64,000 bases of DNA from JAWKVD01 sp041398225 (GCA_041398225.1 JAWKVD010000009.1:62001-126000); one strand, 5' to 3'; positions 1 to 9,390 are shown, numbered from the stretch's first letter. Notes: a model not told the origin generated them from the letters alone. Made by a program: numbers and translations.

Positions 1-160
1 TGCAAGACCGGACCCGGAAACGTTCGGCGGCGTGGGGTCGTTTCCGACACGTTAACCGGCTTGGCCGGCCGAGACGCAAACCGGCCCTTACCGCCTGATA
101 CGGGTCGTCCATTGTCTGTATTGTAACCATAGGGGCAGGGGAGCGCCCCGCGTATCTGTC

Positions 161-183
161 CCGCCGACTTTCGGCGGTTGACA
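161..183 (+). promoter_or_regulatory. hairpin with adjacent -35-like TTGACA upstream of galE
   Basis: A perfect 7-bp stem (161-167 with 171-177, three-base loop) is followed directly by TTGACA at 178-183, about 105 bases before galE. The -35 match is exact, but no convincing -10 lies 16-18 bases downstream, so promoter function is only a suggestion. Bases 1-160 hold no gene that I can support. Confidence 0.25.
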
Positions 184-289
184 CTTACGGCGCTCCAGAG
201 CAAGAGCGCACGCGACAGGCGAGGGCGCGCCTCCGCCCCCTCGCGCGCGGTGGGCCGGTTTGTCCGGGGCATGAGGGGAAACAACACGC

Positions 290-1270
290 ATGACGGTGCT
301 TGTTACGGGCGGAGCGGGCTATATCGGGTCGCACATGGCGCTCGCCCTTCTCGACCGCGGCGAAGACGTGGTGGTTCTGGACTCGCTTGTTACGGGATTT
401 CGCGAGGCGGTCCCGGAAGGCGCGGTTTTTATTGAGGGCGATGTCGGCGATCATGAAACCGTCGCCCGCCTGTTTAGCGATCACAAGATCGATGCGGTGA
501 CGCACTTTGCGGCGTCGACGGTGGTGCCGGACAGCATCTCGGATCCGTTGGGATACTACGCCAACAACACGCTGAACGCGCACGCTCTGCTCAGCGAAGT
601 GGTTCGCGCCGGCGTGCCGCGTTTCGTGTTTTCCTCCACCGCCGCCGTCTATGGCAGCAACACCGAGGAGCCGGTGCGGGAGACCACGGCGACCAATCCG
701 GAATCCCCCTACGGCTCATCCAAGCTGATGAGCGAGCGCATCCTGCGCGACACCGCCGAAGCGCATGACTTCTCCTTCGCCATCCTGCGTTACTTCAACG
801 TCGCGGGCGCCGATCCGGCCGGACGCGCGGGTCAGTCGGCGCGCCGCGCCACCCACCTCATCAAGGTTTGCAGTCAGGCGGCCCTGGGGCTGCGCGACGG
901 CGTCGACGTTTATGGAACCGACTTTCCGACGCCGGACGGCACCGGCGTGCGCGACTATATCCACGTCACCGATCTGATCGCCGCCCACATGCTTGCGCTT
1001 GATCACCTGCGCGGCCAGCCCGCGCGGCTGCTGTTCAACTGCGGTTATGGCAAGGGGTTCTCGGTCCTCGAAGTCGTCGAGGCGGTTCGGCGCGTTTCGG
1101 GCGTCAATTTCGACGCGCGGATGAGTCCGCGGCGCCCGGGCGATCCGGCGTCCGTCGTGGCCAATGGCGAGCGTCTGCGCTCTGAACTTGGCTGGGCGCC
1201 GCAATACGACGATCTCGACACCATCGTCGCCCACGCGCTTGCCTGGGAAAAGAAGATCTCTGAACGCTGA
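290..1270 (+). CDS. galE: UDP-glucose 4-epimerase
   Basis: This 326-residue extended short-chain dehydrogenase interconverts UDP-glucose and UDP-galactose in the cytoplasm and feeds sugar nucleotides to polysaccharide synthesis. It has the Rossmann glycine motif GGAGYIG (residues 7-13), a catalytic Tyr141 and Lys145 in SPYGSSK, and the upstream Ser/Thr of FSSTAAVYG. Length matches the family. The ATG at 290 follows an AGGGGA ribosome site. It ends only nine bases from the converging glycosyltransferase gene. The neighbouring glycosyltransferases suggest a role in surface glycan supply. A related epimerase acting on UDP-GlcNAc or UDP-uronate cannot be excluded from sequence alone. Confidence 0.85.
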   Translation: MTVLVTGGAGYIGSHMALALLDRGEDVVVLDSLVTGFREAVPEGAVFIEGDVGDHETVARLFSDHKIDAVTHFAASTVVPDSISDPLGYYANNTLNAHALLSEVVRAGVPRFVFSSTAAVYGSNTEEPVRETTATNPESPYGSSKLMSERILRDTAEAHDFSFAILRYFNVAGADPAGRAGQSARRATHLIKVCSQAALGLRDGVDVYGTDFPTPDGTGVRDYIHVTDLIAAHMLALDHLRGQPARLLFNCGYGKGFSVLEVVEAVRRVSGVNFDARMSPRRPGDPASVVANGERLRSELGWAPQYDDLDTIVAHALAWEKKISER

Positions 1271-1279
1271 CCGGCGGCG

Positions 1280-3370
1280 CTAGCTGACGAGCCACTCGGA
1301 AGGGTGCGGAGAGCGCTCGCGCGCGGGCTTGGCCAGCACCGCGTCGAAGAACTGTTCGAACGGGCGCACTTTGCGCTTCCAGTCCCAGGGCTCGATCGAG
1401 ATCAGGTTCTCGGCCGACAGTTCAGCCAGCCGCCAGCGCTCCTTGTTCAGCTTCCGGAGCGCGGCCTTGAGGTGATCCTTGTCGCGTTCGGCGAGGATGA
1501 ACTCGCGCTGAAGCGGGCCCATGACATCCGGAACGATGCCGACATCCGTTGTGACCACGGGCACGCCGCAGGCCATCGCTTCAAGAACGGGGTTCGGCGT
1601 TCCTTCGATCTTCGACGCGCAGAGCAGAATGTCGATCTTGCGGTAGTAGTCGGGCATCAGCGCGTGCGGAATGTAGGAGACGTTGCGGTCGGCGAAGACC
1701 TCGTCGATGTGGACGCCTTCTTCCGCAAGTTCGGCGAGGGCCGGGCGAATGATCGTGTGCAGTCCCTTGAAGTCCTCGATATCGGCGGCCCACTTCGAAT
1801 TTCCGACCCAGCCGACGACCAGCGGACGATCCTCGTCGAAGGTCCGCTTGACGCCCTTGCGCTGGAAGAGACCCAGATCGACCCCGTCGGGGATGAGGCC
1901 GGTCGGCACGGCCTTCGGATAGGTCCTGCGGTAGATCTGATCGAGCTTGGCCGACGAGGTGTAATACCCGTCGATCAGGTTCTCCAGGATCGGGCCGTAG
2001 CGCCGCACCGAGTCCGGATCGAGGAACAGGTGATCGTAGACCGCGGTCGTGAGCTTCTTCTGAAGCATGTGCCAGCGCAGGTCGTTGGTGTTGTTCATGC
2101 CGATGGTGCGCGCATATCCGTCGAGATAGCCGTCGAACATCGCAAGAAGGTGCGGGCGCCAGAAGAAGTGCACGAGGTCGGCGTCGCGACCCAGAAGGAA
2201 GATCTGTCCAAAACTGTCCAGCTCGTAGGCGGCTGTCGTCTGAATGTCGTAGCGGTCGCTCAGATGGCGCGTCACCTGATCCGAAATGTTGCTGAACGCC
2301 CAGCCGGTCTGATCGATCACCATCAGCAATTTCGGTTTGGAGATGACTTTCACCGGCCCGCCATCCGCCTGCGTCTCGCGGCGGTCGTGTTGGGCGCCTT
2401 CCTGGCCGGCGGAGGTTTCGATGCCGAGTTCGCGTTCGCGCTCGGCAAGCCAAGTGTCGACGCCCTTGTGCCACACCTTGAAGCCATGCTTCTGCTCGAA
2501 GTGCGCGGCTGACTCCGACATGTAGTCCCGGCGGAAGCGCACCTTTTCGTATTCGGTGTCTTCCTTCTTCTCGGGCTTTGGATGGTCGTGCACCAGCGCC
2601 GCAAGCGCGGTGCATCCGATCTTGTAGCCTTCGCGAAACAGCCGCAGCGAGAACTCGTAGTCCTCGAAGCCGATGAACATGGCGTCGTCGTACATGCCCA
2701 TCCGGCGAAACGCGTCGGCGTGATAGATGCTCGCGCCGCCCATCATGCAGGTGCCCATGAAGGGGTCTCCGACCTGGGCGCGGGCGTCGGTCGGCTGGCA
2801 GCATGATCCGCCGCCGAGGATGATGTCTTCCTGGGTCCAGCTGACATAGAGATGTCCGCCGCGCAGGAAGACGCTTTCCAAGCCGGGATCGTAAAGTGCA
2901 AGCGAGAAGAACCGGCATCCCAGCGTCGCGATTTCGTTTTGCCAGTGCGGGAGCGGATTGGAGATGAAGTAGATGTCGTTGTCGACGCTCATGACCCATT
3001 CGGTCTCAACATGGGCCATGCCGCGATTGCGCCCGCCGGCCACGCCGTAGTTCTGGTCGAAACGAACGATGCGCGTGCGGAAGGGCAGAGAGTCGAGCAT
3101 CGCCGAAACGGCCTCGAACTCATCTTCGGTGGAGCCGTTGTCGATCGCAAGGATTTCGCCCTTGAAGTCCGGAATGTGCTCAACGATCGAACGGCAGAGC
3201 CGTTCGCTGAGCCCGCTCCGGTTCAGGGACAGGAACATGATCGTAAGGTGCTCGCCATTGCGCCCGATATTCGGGCCCTCCGGCCGCTCAAATCCCTCGG
3301 CGAGAAATCTGTGTTGAGGTTGGGAAACCTGCGAAAGCTGCTGCAGGTCAGGAAGGAGCTTCAAACTCAT
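1280..3370 (-). CDS. two-domain glycosyltransferase (GT2 fused to GT4)
   Basis: This 696-residue protein appears to carry two complete glycosyltransferases. Residues about 42-280 form a GT2 fold: nucleotide-binding FLSLNRSG, AIDNGSTED, the DxD-like SVDNDIYF and the acceptor-side GFEDYEFSLRLF. A charged linker near 300-340 leads to a GT4/GT-B domain at about 345-690 with the EX7E motif in IEGTPNPVLEAMACG. No signal peptide or membrane helix is evident, so it should act at the cytoplasmic face. It lies 61 bases downstream of the methyltransferase/coiled-coil gene on the same strand, probably as one operon for glycan assembly. The exact sugars cannot be predicted. Confidence 0.85.
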   Translation of the reverse strand: MSLKLLPDLQQLSQVSQPQHRFLAEGFERPEGPNIGRNGEHLTIMFLSLNRSGLSERLCRSIVEHIPDFKGEILAIDNGSTEDEFEAVSAMLDSLPFRTRIVRFDQNYGVAGGRNRGMAHVETEWVMSVDNDIYFISNPLPHWQNEIATLGCRFFSLALYDPGLESVFLRGGHLYVSWTQEDIILGGGSCCQPTDARAQVGDPFMGTCMMGGASIYHADAFRRMGMYDDAMFIGFEDYEFSLRLFREGYKIGCTALAALVHDHPKPEKKEDTEYEKVRFRRDYMSESAAHFEQKHGFKVWHKGVDTWLAERERELGIETSAGQEGAQHDRRETQADGGPVKVISKPKLLMVIDQTGWAFSNISDQVTRHLSDRYDIQTTAAYELDSFGQIFLLGRDADLVHFFWRPHLLAMFDGYLDGYARTIGMNNTNDLRWHMLQKKLTTAVYDHLFLDPDSVRRYGPILENLIDGYYTSSAKLDQIYRRTYPKAVPTGLIPDGVDLGLFQRKGVKRTFDEDRPLVVGWVGNSKWAADIEDFKGLHTIIRPALAELAEEGVHIDEVFADRNVSYIPHALMPDYYRKIDILLCASKIEGTPNPVLEAMACGVPVVTTDVGIVPDVMGPLQREFILAERDKDHLKAALRKLNKERWRLAELSAENLISIEPWDWKRKVRPFEQFFDAVLAKPARERSPHPSEWLVS

Positions 3371-3431
3371 TTTGCAACTTCACACGGTTCTGGGAGCGTC
3401 AAGGTGAAAAGAACGATCAGGAGGCGGCAGG

Positions 3432-6257
3432 TCAGCTGTTGTTCGACGACCGGATAATTCGCAGCACGAAATTTTTCACCGGCCGGGGGGTTAGCGGTCT
3501 AAACACCTTGAGTACGAAGTGTCGGACGGGTTTGGGCGTTAGGCCCCGGGCCAGACGGTAAGTGCGCCCTGCGATCCCGACCTTTACCGGGCCTTTCGGC
3601 GTCGTGTTTTCCAACTGGTTCTGCAGGCGCCAGACGCCATCGCGCAGCGCGAGGTTCTCTTCGAAGGCTGCCGCGGCGCGCAGCGAAGCTCGTTTCGCTT
3701 GCAGCTTTATCTCGCCCAGTTCTCGCGTGGTTTCCGAGAGATCGTCGCGGAGCCTCTGAGTCTGGGTTTCGAATTGCTCGATCGTTGTGGCTTTCTCAGC
3801 CTCGATGGTCTTGCGCGACTTCTGGAGCTCAGCGCTAAGGCGCTCGACATCTTGCTCCAGACGATCGGCTCGCTGCAGAAGCTGGGACTTCTCGTCTTCC
3901 AGCGCCTTGTTGGACTGTTGCGCGCGCCACACGCCGTCGCGAAGGGCGAGGTTTTCCTGGAAGCCGGCCGCCGCGCGCAGCGAAGACCGCTTGGCCTCAA
4001 GCTTGAACTCGCCCAATTGGCGGGTTGTGTCCGCCAGGTCTTCACGCAGCTTCTGGTTCTGGGTTTCGAACTGCTCGGTCAAAGATACGCGCTCGGCCTC
4101 GAGAGACGCCTTGGCGGCGGCCAACTCGGCAGCGAGGCGTTTGAGGTCGCTTTCCAGCGCATCCGCACGCTTGAGCTGTTGAGCCTTTTCTTCTTCAAGC
4201 GCCTTGCCGGCTTGCTGCGCGCGCCAGACGCCGTCGCGAAGCTGCAGGTTTTCCGCGTTTACGGCGGCCAGCCGCAGGCCAGCGCGTTTGCTTTCATTGC
4301 GCGCTTCACTGGCGTCTTTCCCAAGCGCGTCGTTCTCGGTCTTGGCCGCAGCGAGTTGCTTGGCGAGCAGGGCGTGGTCGGCCCGGAGCTGATCCCGCTC
4401 GGAACGCAGCGCATCCAGCTCGGCGTCGAGCCTTTCGTTGGCCGCCTGAAGGTCGGCATTGGTCTTGCCGAGCGCCTTGCGTTCGGTTTCGGCCTCGCCG
4501 GCGAGCCTGGAAATCTCGCCTTCTTTGTCCGCGATAAGCGTCCTGGCCTTGTCATGCTCCTGGCGAAGCGCATGCAACTCGGCGGTCAGCGTTTCGTTGG
4601 CGGCCTTGAGGTCGACATTGGCGGCCTGAGCGTTATCATGATCCGCGCGGACCTGAGCTAGTGCTTGATCGTGCGCCGCCTTCAGCTCATCGCTAGCCTT
4701 GCGAACGGCGTCGACCTCGGTCTTCGCCTCCTGGGCGATCCGGGCGATCTCCTCGTCCTTCGCGGAGATCGCCTTGCTGTTCTTGGCGTGTTCGGCGCGC
4801 AGCGCCTCCAGTTCAGACTGAAGCGTCTTGTTGGCCGCGTTGAGGTCGACATTGGTCTTCCAGATCGCGTCGAGCTCGGCCTTCGCCTTTGCAGCGCCCG
4901 ACTCCGCCTCGCTGAGTTGCGCGACCTTGGCGCGCAGGGTCTCAAGCTCCGCCTGCAAGGCCTTGTTGCTCGCGTCGAGTTCGCCTTTCGCATGCGTTGC
5001 GTTCGATTGCGCCGCTTCGAGCTCCGCGATCCGGGCGCGAAGCGTGTCCATCTCCGCGCGGCTCTGATCGAGCGCGGCGTCGAGTTCGTCCCGGCGACGT
5101 TCGAGAATATCGGAACGCTCAACTTCAGAGGCGATGCGTCCTTCAAGCTCGGTCGTACGCGCCCGCAGCTCGTCGCGGTCTGCGCCAAGCGTTCGCTTTT
5201 CCTGCGCGGCGGCGCGAAGATCGCGTTTCACGTCCTCGAGTTCGGACAGGGTTGTCTTGTACTTGACCTGATTGGCCGCAGCGTCCGTCGCCAGGAGGAC
5301 GAACCGCTCCAGAACCGGATCTCCGCCATGCCCCTCGGAAGGGGCGGCGCCATTCTGCTCGCGCAGAACCTCCGCCGATGACATATCTCGCCCCCTTGCC
5401 CGTCTGTCCGGGTCTGTGAAACTAGCAATGTTCCCGGATTTCTCCGAGGTCAATGCCTCAGCCGCGCCGAGTTTGGCGCCATAGATCAATCGCAGGCCCT
5501 CGATCCACGGACCCAGTTCGCTGAATCTGACAGAAAGCTGTCCAAGACTCCCTAACCGCGACTTGGAAAGCGCCAGATCCGCCATGCCGTCGTGCACGGT
5601 CACGATGGTTGTCGTCTGTCTGTCATGATCGTTGTCGATTGTTCGACCCGCCACAGAAACAGGCAGGCCGCTGCTGTTCAGGAAGTCGATATATTCCTCC
5701 AGCGCCCATTCCCGCACATGCGCGGGGTTTCCGGGCGGGCCTTTGTGGTCGGCGCCGCGCACGAGAACGCGATCGGGCGTGCTGGTGATCACCACCGCGC
5801 CGGCGCGGTAGGCCGCTCGCCAGATTTCGACCAGCGGGCGCGGATCGACCAGGTGTTCGACCACATCCGCGCAGATCACCAGCGTGTTCGGCGTGATCAG
5901 CTTGAGAATGGTCTGGTCGCCCCCGTTTTCGAGGTCGGCCTCCATCCACTCGCCCCATGGGTGATGTGTGCGGCACCACTCGATGTTGGGGCCGAAATCG
6001 ATGCCGATCCGGCGGGGCGCATACATGCGCGCCAGTTTCTGGCCGTTGCCGCAACCGATGTCGATGATCTGGTCTATGGATCGCGCCGCTGAAAGCAGCC
6101 GGGCGAGTTCATAGACTTCCGGTTGCCAGACGACGCCGCTCTCGGCGACCGCGTCCTCATGGTGATATTCCGGCGCCGGACGCGAGGTGTAATCCTCCGG
6201 CAGCCTGAACTGGCCGTTCTTGGGCGACTGGGCGTCTCGGAGGGGCGCCGCTGACAT
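3432..6257 (-). CDS. class I methyltransferase with long coiled-coil tail, possible glycan chain-length ruler
   Basis: This is a protein of 941 residues if started at 6257, where an AGG lies seven bases upstream; a GTG at 6326 and an ATG at 6275 are in-frame alternatives without good ribosome sites. Residues about 60-225 are an S-adenosylmethionine methyltransferase: motif I IIDIGCGNG (64-72), IGIDFG (84-89) and ICADVVEHL (128-136). From about 333 to 880 the chain is almost continuous coiled coil with internal repeats. The C-terminus carries two similar short basic-hydrophobic segments (around RPVKNFVLRIIR) that could lie on the membrane. Methyltransferase, coiled coil and membrane tail is the architecture of WbdD, which caps O-antigen and measures its length, but the WbdD kinase domain is absent. 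The ruler role is inference; the glycosyltransferase neighbours support it. Confidence 0.8.
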   Translation of the reverse strand: MSAAPLRDAQSPKNGQFRLPEDYTSRPAPEYHHEDAVAESGVVWQPEVYELARLLSAARSIDQIIDIGCGNGQKLARMYAPRRIGIDFGPNIEWCRTHHPWGEWMEADLENGGDQTILKLITPNTLVICADVVEHLVDPRPLVEIWRAAYRAGAVVITSTPDRVLVRGADHKGPPGNPAHVREWALEEYIDFLNSSGLPVSVAGRTIDNDHDRQTTTIVTVHDGMADLALSKSRLGSLGQLSVRFSELGPWIEGLRLIYGAKLGAAEALTSEKSGNIASFTDPDRRARGRDMSSAEVLREQNGAAPSEGHGGDPVLERFVLLATDAAANQVKYKTTLSELEDVKRDLRAAAQEKRTLGADRDELRARTTELEGRIASEVERSDILERRRDELDAALDQSRAEMDTLRARIAELEAAQSNATHAKGELDASNKALQAELETLRAKVAQLSEAESGAAKAKAELDAIWKTNVDLNAANKTLQSELEALRAEHAKNSKAISAKDEEIARIAQEAKTEVDAVRKASDELKAAHDQALAQVRADHDNAQAANVDLKAANETLTAELHALRQEHDKARTLIADKEGEISRLAGEAETERKALGKTNADLQAANERLDAELDALRSERDQLRADHALLAKQLAAAKTENDALGKDASEARNESKRAGLRLAAVNAENLQLRDGVWRAQQAGKALEEEKAQQLKRADALESDLKRLAAELAAAKASLEAERVSLTEQFETQNQKLREDLADTTRQLGEFKLEAKRSSLRAAAGFQENLALRDGVWRAQQSNKALEDEKSQLLQRADRLEQDVERLSAELQKSRKTIEAEKATTIEQFETQTQRLRDDLSETTRELGEIKLQAKRASLRAAAAFEENLALRDGVWRLQNQLENTTPKGPVKVGIAGRTYRLARGLTPKPVRHFVLKVFRPLTPRPVKNFVLRIIRSSNNS
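3633..4274 (-). repeat. tandem 99-residue coiled-coil repeats inside the methyltransferase gene
   Basis: Two full 297-base units (4274-3978 and 3977-3681) and the start of a third (3680 to about 3633) are in register. Each begins with a R-x-A-A-x-x-x-E-N-L segment followed by LRDGVW. The 99-residue period equals nine 11-residue hendecads. More divergent repeats of an AANxxLxxELxALR motif lie upstream at about 4360-4880. Expansion or contraction by recombination between units is plausible. Confidence 0.85.
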
Positions 6258-6538
6258 GGGAACGCCTGCTTTCATTTTTTCTGACAACCGGACACTCGCT
6301 TGGCGGAGAGCGCAACCTGTCTTCACTCGGCGCGCCCAGCTCGCGCCGCGCTTCGCTCCCAGGGCGAACTTCCGGTCACTCCCTTTTGTACGGGCGCCCG
6401 TCGGCGGGGCGCTCCGTCAAACCACACACTTCACCCTATCGCCCGCGCATCAGCCCTCCATATGCCGCGCGATATCCGCAAGGTTATCCGACGCACTCAT
6501 TCGTGGCGATAGACTTTGGCGAAACAAGGATCGCCACC
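6258..6538. promoter_or_regulatory. divergent intergenic region
   Basis: These 281 bases separate the leftward methyltransferase gene from the rightward DUF2793 gene, so promoters for both should lie here. The palindrome CGGGCGCCCG sits at about 6390-6399. I see no confident -35/-10 pair and no conserved small ORF. Confidence 0.3.
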
Positions 6539-7693
6539 ATGAACAATAGCGCTAACCTTCAATTACCCTACATGTCCTCTGGGCAGGCACAGAAGCACAT
6601 TACCGTCAATGAAAGCTTGCGGAAGCTCGATGCAATTGTGCAGCTTTCGGTTGTTTCCGCGACCACGACGGCGCAGCCCGGCTCGCCCTCGGATGGGGAC
6701 TGCTACATCCTGCCGTCGGGCAAGACCGGCGCGGCGTGGGGGCCGATGGCCAACGAGGCGGTGGCCTACTATCGCGACGGCGCGTGGGAGGCGATCACGC
6801 CGCGCGAGGGCTGGCTCGCCTGGGCAAAGGACACCGACCTGATGCTCGCGCATGACGGGTCGTCCTGGTCGACCTCGGGCGTGCGCTCGGCGCTGGGGCT
6901 GGGGACGGCCGCGCTGAAGGATCTCGGCGTCTCCGGCGACACGGTGGCCCAGCCGAACGGCAACAACCAGTGGGGCGCCGAGCAGGACTTCACCTTCGCC
7001 TCGAACCACGGCGCGCGCTTCGCCAACCCGTACTGGGCGTGGCGCAAGGCGGACGGAACCCGGCTCGGGTTCGTCCAGTATTACGACGCTGGCAGCGCCA
7101 ACATCACCCTCGAGGGCGGCGGCGCGCTGCTGATGAACGGCAACGCCGTCTACCAGGCCAACGCCCCGGCGATTCCGGCGATCGACAACGCCTACGATCT
7201 CGGTTCGGCGTCCTATCGCAACCGCGTGGTCTATGCCGGCACCGGATCGATCAACACCTCCGACGCGCGCGAGAAGACCGCGCTGCGCGCCTTCACCGAC
7301 GCCGAGCGCCGGGCCGTCCGGCGGATCGTCGCCGGGCTCGGCGTGTTCCAGTGGCGCGACGCCGTCGCGGCGAAAGGGGAGGAGGGCGCGCGCCTTCATG
7401 CCGGCGTCACCGCCCAGGACGTGGCCGCGGCGTTCGCGGCCGAGGGGCTGGATGCGGCCCGCTATGCGCTGTTCTGCGCGGACCCCCTGTTCGAGACGGT
7501 CGAGGTCTCGCCGGCGCGCGTCGAGCGCCGCACGGTCGAGATCGACGGCGTTGAGCGCGAGATCGAGGACATGATCCCGGCCGTGCGCGAGCAGCGCGCG
7601 ATCATCGATCCGGACACCGGCGAGCAGCGCCTCCGCCTCGGCCTGCGCTACGACCAGCTCTTCGCCATGGCGTTCGGGGCTATGCAGCGCTGA
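6539..7693 (+). CDS. DUF2793 protein with C-terminal S74-type autoprocessing chaperone domain
   Basis: This 384-residue protein starts at the ATG at 6539 behind AAGGA. Residues about 1-115 match the DUF2793 pattern seen in phage and gene-transfer-agent tail proteins (LPYMSSGQAQKHITVNE near the start, then a GDCYILP and AWGPMANEAVAY stretch). Residues about 145-235 look beta-rich, like a tail-spike shaft. The C-terminus carries INTSDAREKT with Ser241-Asp242, the cleavage signature of peptidase S74 intramolecular chaperones, which trimerise a fibre and then cut themselves off. No other phage structural gene is visible nearby. It may be a solitary adhesin or glycan-binding fibre in the polysaccharide locus; function is unproven. 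Confidence 0.75.
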   Translation: MNNSANLQLPYMSSGQAQKHITVNESLRKLDAIVQLSVVSATTTAQPGSPSDGDCYILPSGKTGAAWGPMANEAVAYYRDGAWEAITPREGWLAWAKDTDLMLAHDGSSWSTSGVRSALGLGTAALKDLGVSGDTVAQPNGNNQWGAEQDFTFASNHGARFANPYWAWRKADGTRLGFVQYYDAGSANITLEGGGALLMNGNAVYQANAPAIPAIDNAYDLGSASYRNRVVYAGTGSINTSDAREKTALRAFTDAERRAVRRIVAGLGVFQWRDAVAAKGEEGARLHAGVTAQDVAAAFAAEGLDAARYALFCADPLFETVEVSPARVERRTVEIDGVEREIEDMIPAVREQRAIIDPDTGEQRLRLGLRYDQLFAMAFGAMQR

Positions 7694-7811
7694 GCCTCTG
7701 GCCAGCGCGCCTCGTGCCGCTATAGGTTGGGCGCGCGACTTACAAGCACGTTGGTGCATGAACTACTTTTGTCGAAATGAAGGTTTAGGCCTGAGTGTCC
7801 GGGGCGCACAC

Positions 7812-9155
7812 ATGAGTACCTTCGAGCAGGTCGTAGACGTTTTGGAGAGGGGTGTTGCGGAGAGCAAGAATTGGTTTTTTAAGCACGTTGAGACTGCTCA
7901 CCACTGCCTCTTCCTGAACGCTTCGCTCTGGACTACGGCGGCATTCGAGCTTGGACTCCTTTTTTGGCGCCACGGCGAAATCGACAAGGGCGCTGAGTGG
8001 TTCGCAAGCAGCGTACAAGCGTATCGGTTGTGTGCCGAGCAATATCCGCACTACCAGTCCATGCCGGAAGTAAAGGAGGCGTTCGACGAAGGCTCCTCCA
8101 TCTACGAGCGACATGCGCGAATTGCAGGCTATCTTGTTGACACGCCGATTGGAAAAGTGCGGCCGGATCTTCCGTATGGTGACGAAATTAAAGGATACGA
8201 TCCGTGGTTCGAATCGGTGCTGACGGACGCGTGCGTCGATGGAAAACCCATAAATGCTGACGCGTTTGAGGAATCCAAGAAACTGTTTCTTCAGCGGCGT
8301 GGTTCGCGCACGAAGATGGAAGAGTGGGAATTCTTTCGCGACGTGTTGGTTGGGAAATGGGCGTCGCGCGACATCGAAGACATGTTCCGCCATCATGCTG
8401 GCATGTACCTAAAGCGCGCGCGTCGTAAAGGGTTGGGGGATCTTGCGCTTGGGGAAGGCAAGTTCAACGATCTTGTCGTGGATTTCCAGTTCGCCGCCGT
8501 GCTCAAGCGTATCGGATGGCGTGGACGATACCTGCACGGGTGGCCGGAGGATGGACACGTCGTCATGTCCGGCGATCCTGTCACGACAGTGCGCTCGCCA
8601 TTCGATTATGTCGACGAAATAGGTACGGGCGCGCGCCCCGGGCGCCAGAAGCCGATGACGGCGAGTGTATCGCTGGACGACGACATAAAGCTATTCGAAG
8701 ACGCGATTGGGGCCAAGCAGGTAGCCGTCGACGTGAAGTTGACCGAGATCGAGGCGGCGGGGGCCCTTAAGGCGCTAAGAGAGCTTGGGGTCGAGGGCGA
8801 CAATGCGCTTTGCTCGATCTGCACGCGGTGGAGTCTCTCCAGGTTGCCGGCAGGCGACGAAGAAGTGCGGCCGTTGAGCAGCGCTGAGGCTCTTCGTGAA
8901 TGTAGCGAGTATTTCCAGCTACATCACGGGATGGCCCGGGACCTGATCCTGCTTTCGGAGCTCACGGAGCTCTCAGACTGGGAAGCCCCGGAAGGATCGG
9001 TGATTGTGTACTCTCGGGCTGATCGCAGAGTCTATCTAGCCGACGTTGCGGATCTGGGCGATCTCCAGAAAATCCGAGAGGGTGCACAGGAGGGCTTATC
9101 TACCTGGCGCAATTTTGCAGCGTTTGCGGTCTGGTATGTGGGTGAGGCTAGGTAA
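7812..9155 (+). CDS. hypothetical protein, mostly helical N-terminal half
   Basis: I do not recognise this 447-residue protein. The ATG at 7812 (MSTFEQVVDVL) fits better than the in-frame ATG at 7758, whose extra 18 residues look non-coding. The first 270 residues appear helical and TPR-like (AFELGLLFWRHGEIDKGAEW, then two long amphipathic stretches). The C-terminal part has an Asp/Glu-rich strand-helix pattern ending ...WRNFAAFAVWYVGEAR. There is no signal peptide. Third-position base use is visibly less GC-biased than in the neighbours, which suggests recent acquisition. A distant resemblance to Imm49-type immunity proteins crossed my mind but cannot be supported without a profile search. 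Confidence 0.7.
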   Translation: MSTFEQVVDVLERGVAESKNWFFKHVETAHHCLFLNASLWTTAAFELGLLFWRHGEIDKGAEWFASSVQAYRLCAEQYPHYQSMPEVKEAFDEGSSIYERHARIAGYLVDTPIGKVRPDLPYGDEIKGYDPWFESVLTDACVDGKPINADAFEESKKLFLQRRGSRTKMEEWEFFRDVLVGKWASRDIEDMFRHHAGMYLKRARRKGLGDLALGEGKFNDLVVDFQFAAVLKRIGWRGRYLHGWPEDGHVVMSGDPVTTVRSPFDYVDEIGTGARPGRQKPMTASVSLDDDIKLFEDAIGAKQVAVDVKLTEIEAAGALKALRELGVEGDNALCSICTRWSLSRLPAGDEEVRPLSSAEALRECSEYFQLHHGMARDLILLSELTELSDWEAPEGSVIVYSRADRRVYLADVADLGDLQKIREGAQEGLSTWRNFAAFAVWYVGEAR

Positions 9156-9390
9156 TTGCCCACCAAACACGGCGGTAGCGAACTCGGTTCAAAGCGTGGC
9201 GGCATGGGTGCCGTCGCTGCAACCGCCAGCGCTGACTCTAGGCGGCCCCGCCTCGTCAGGGCGCAACGACGGTGAAGAAGTTCATTCAGTTTGACGTGAT
9301 GGCAAGAGCAGCCGTCGCAATTTTGGCGTTAGGCTTGTCGCCTTCAATGACTCAGACGGCGGGGCCCAGACCCGGCGGATCTTTCTGCCT

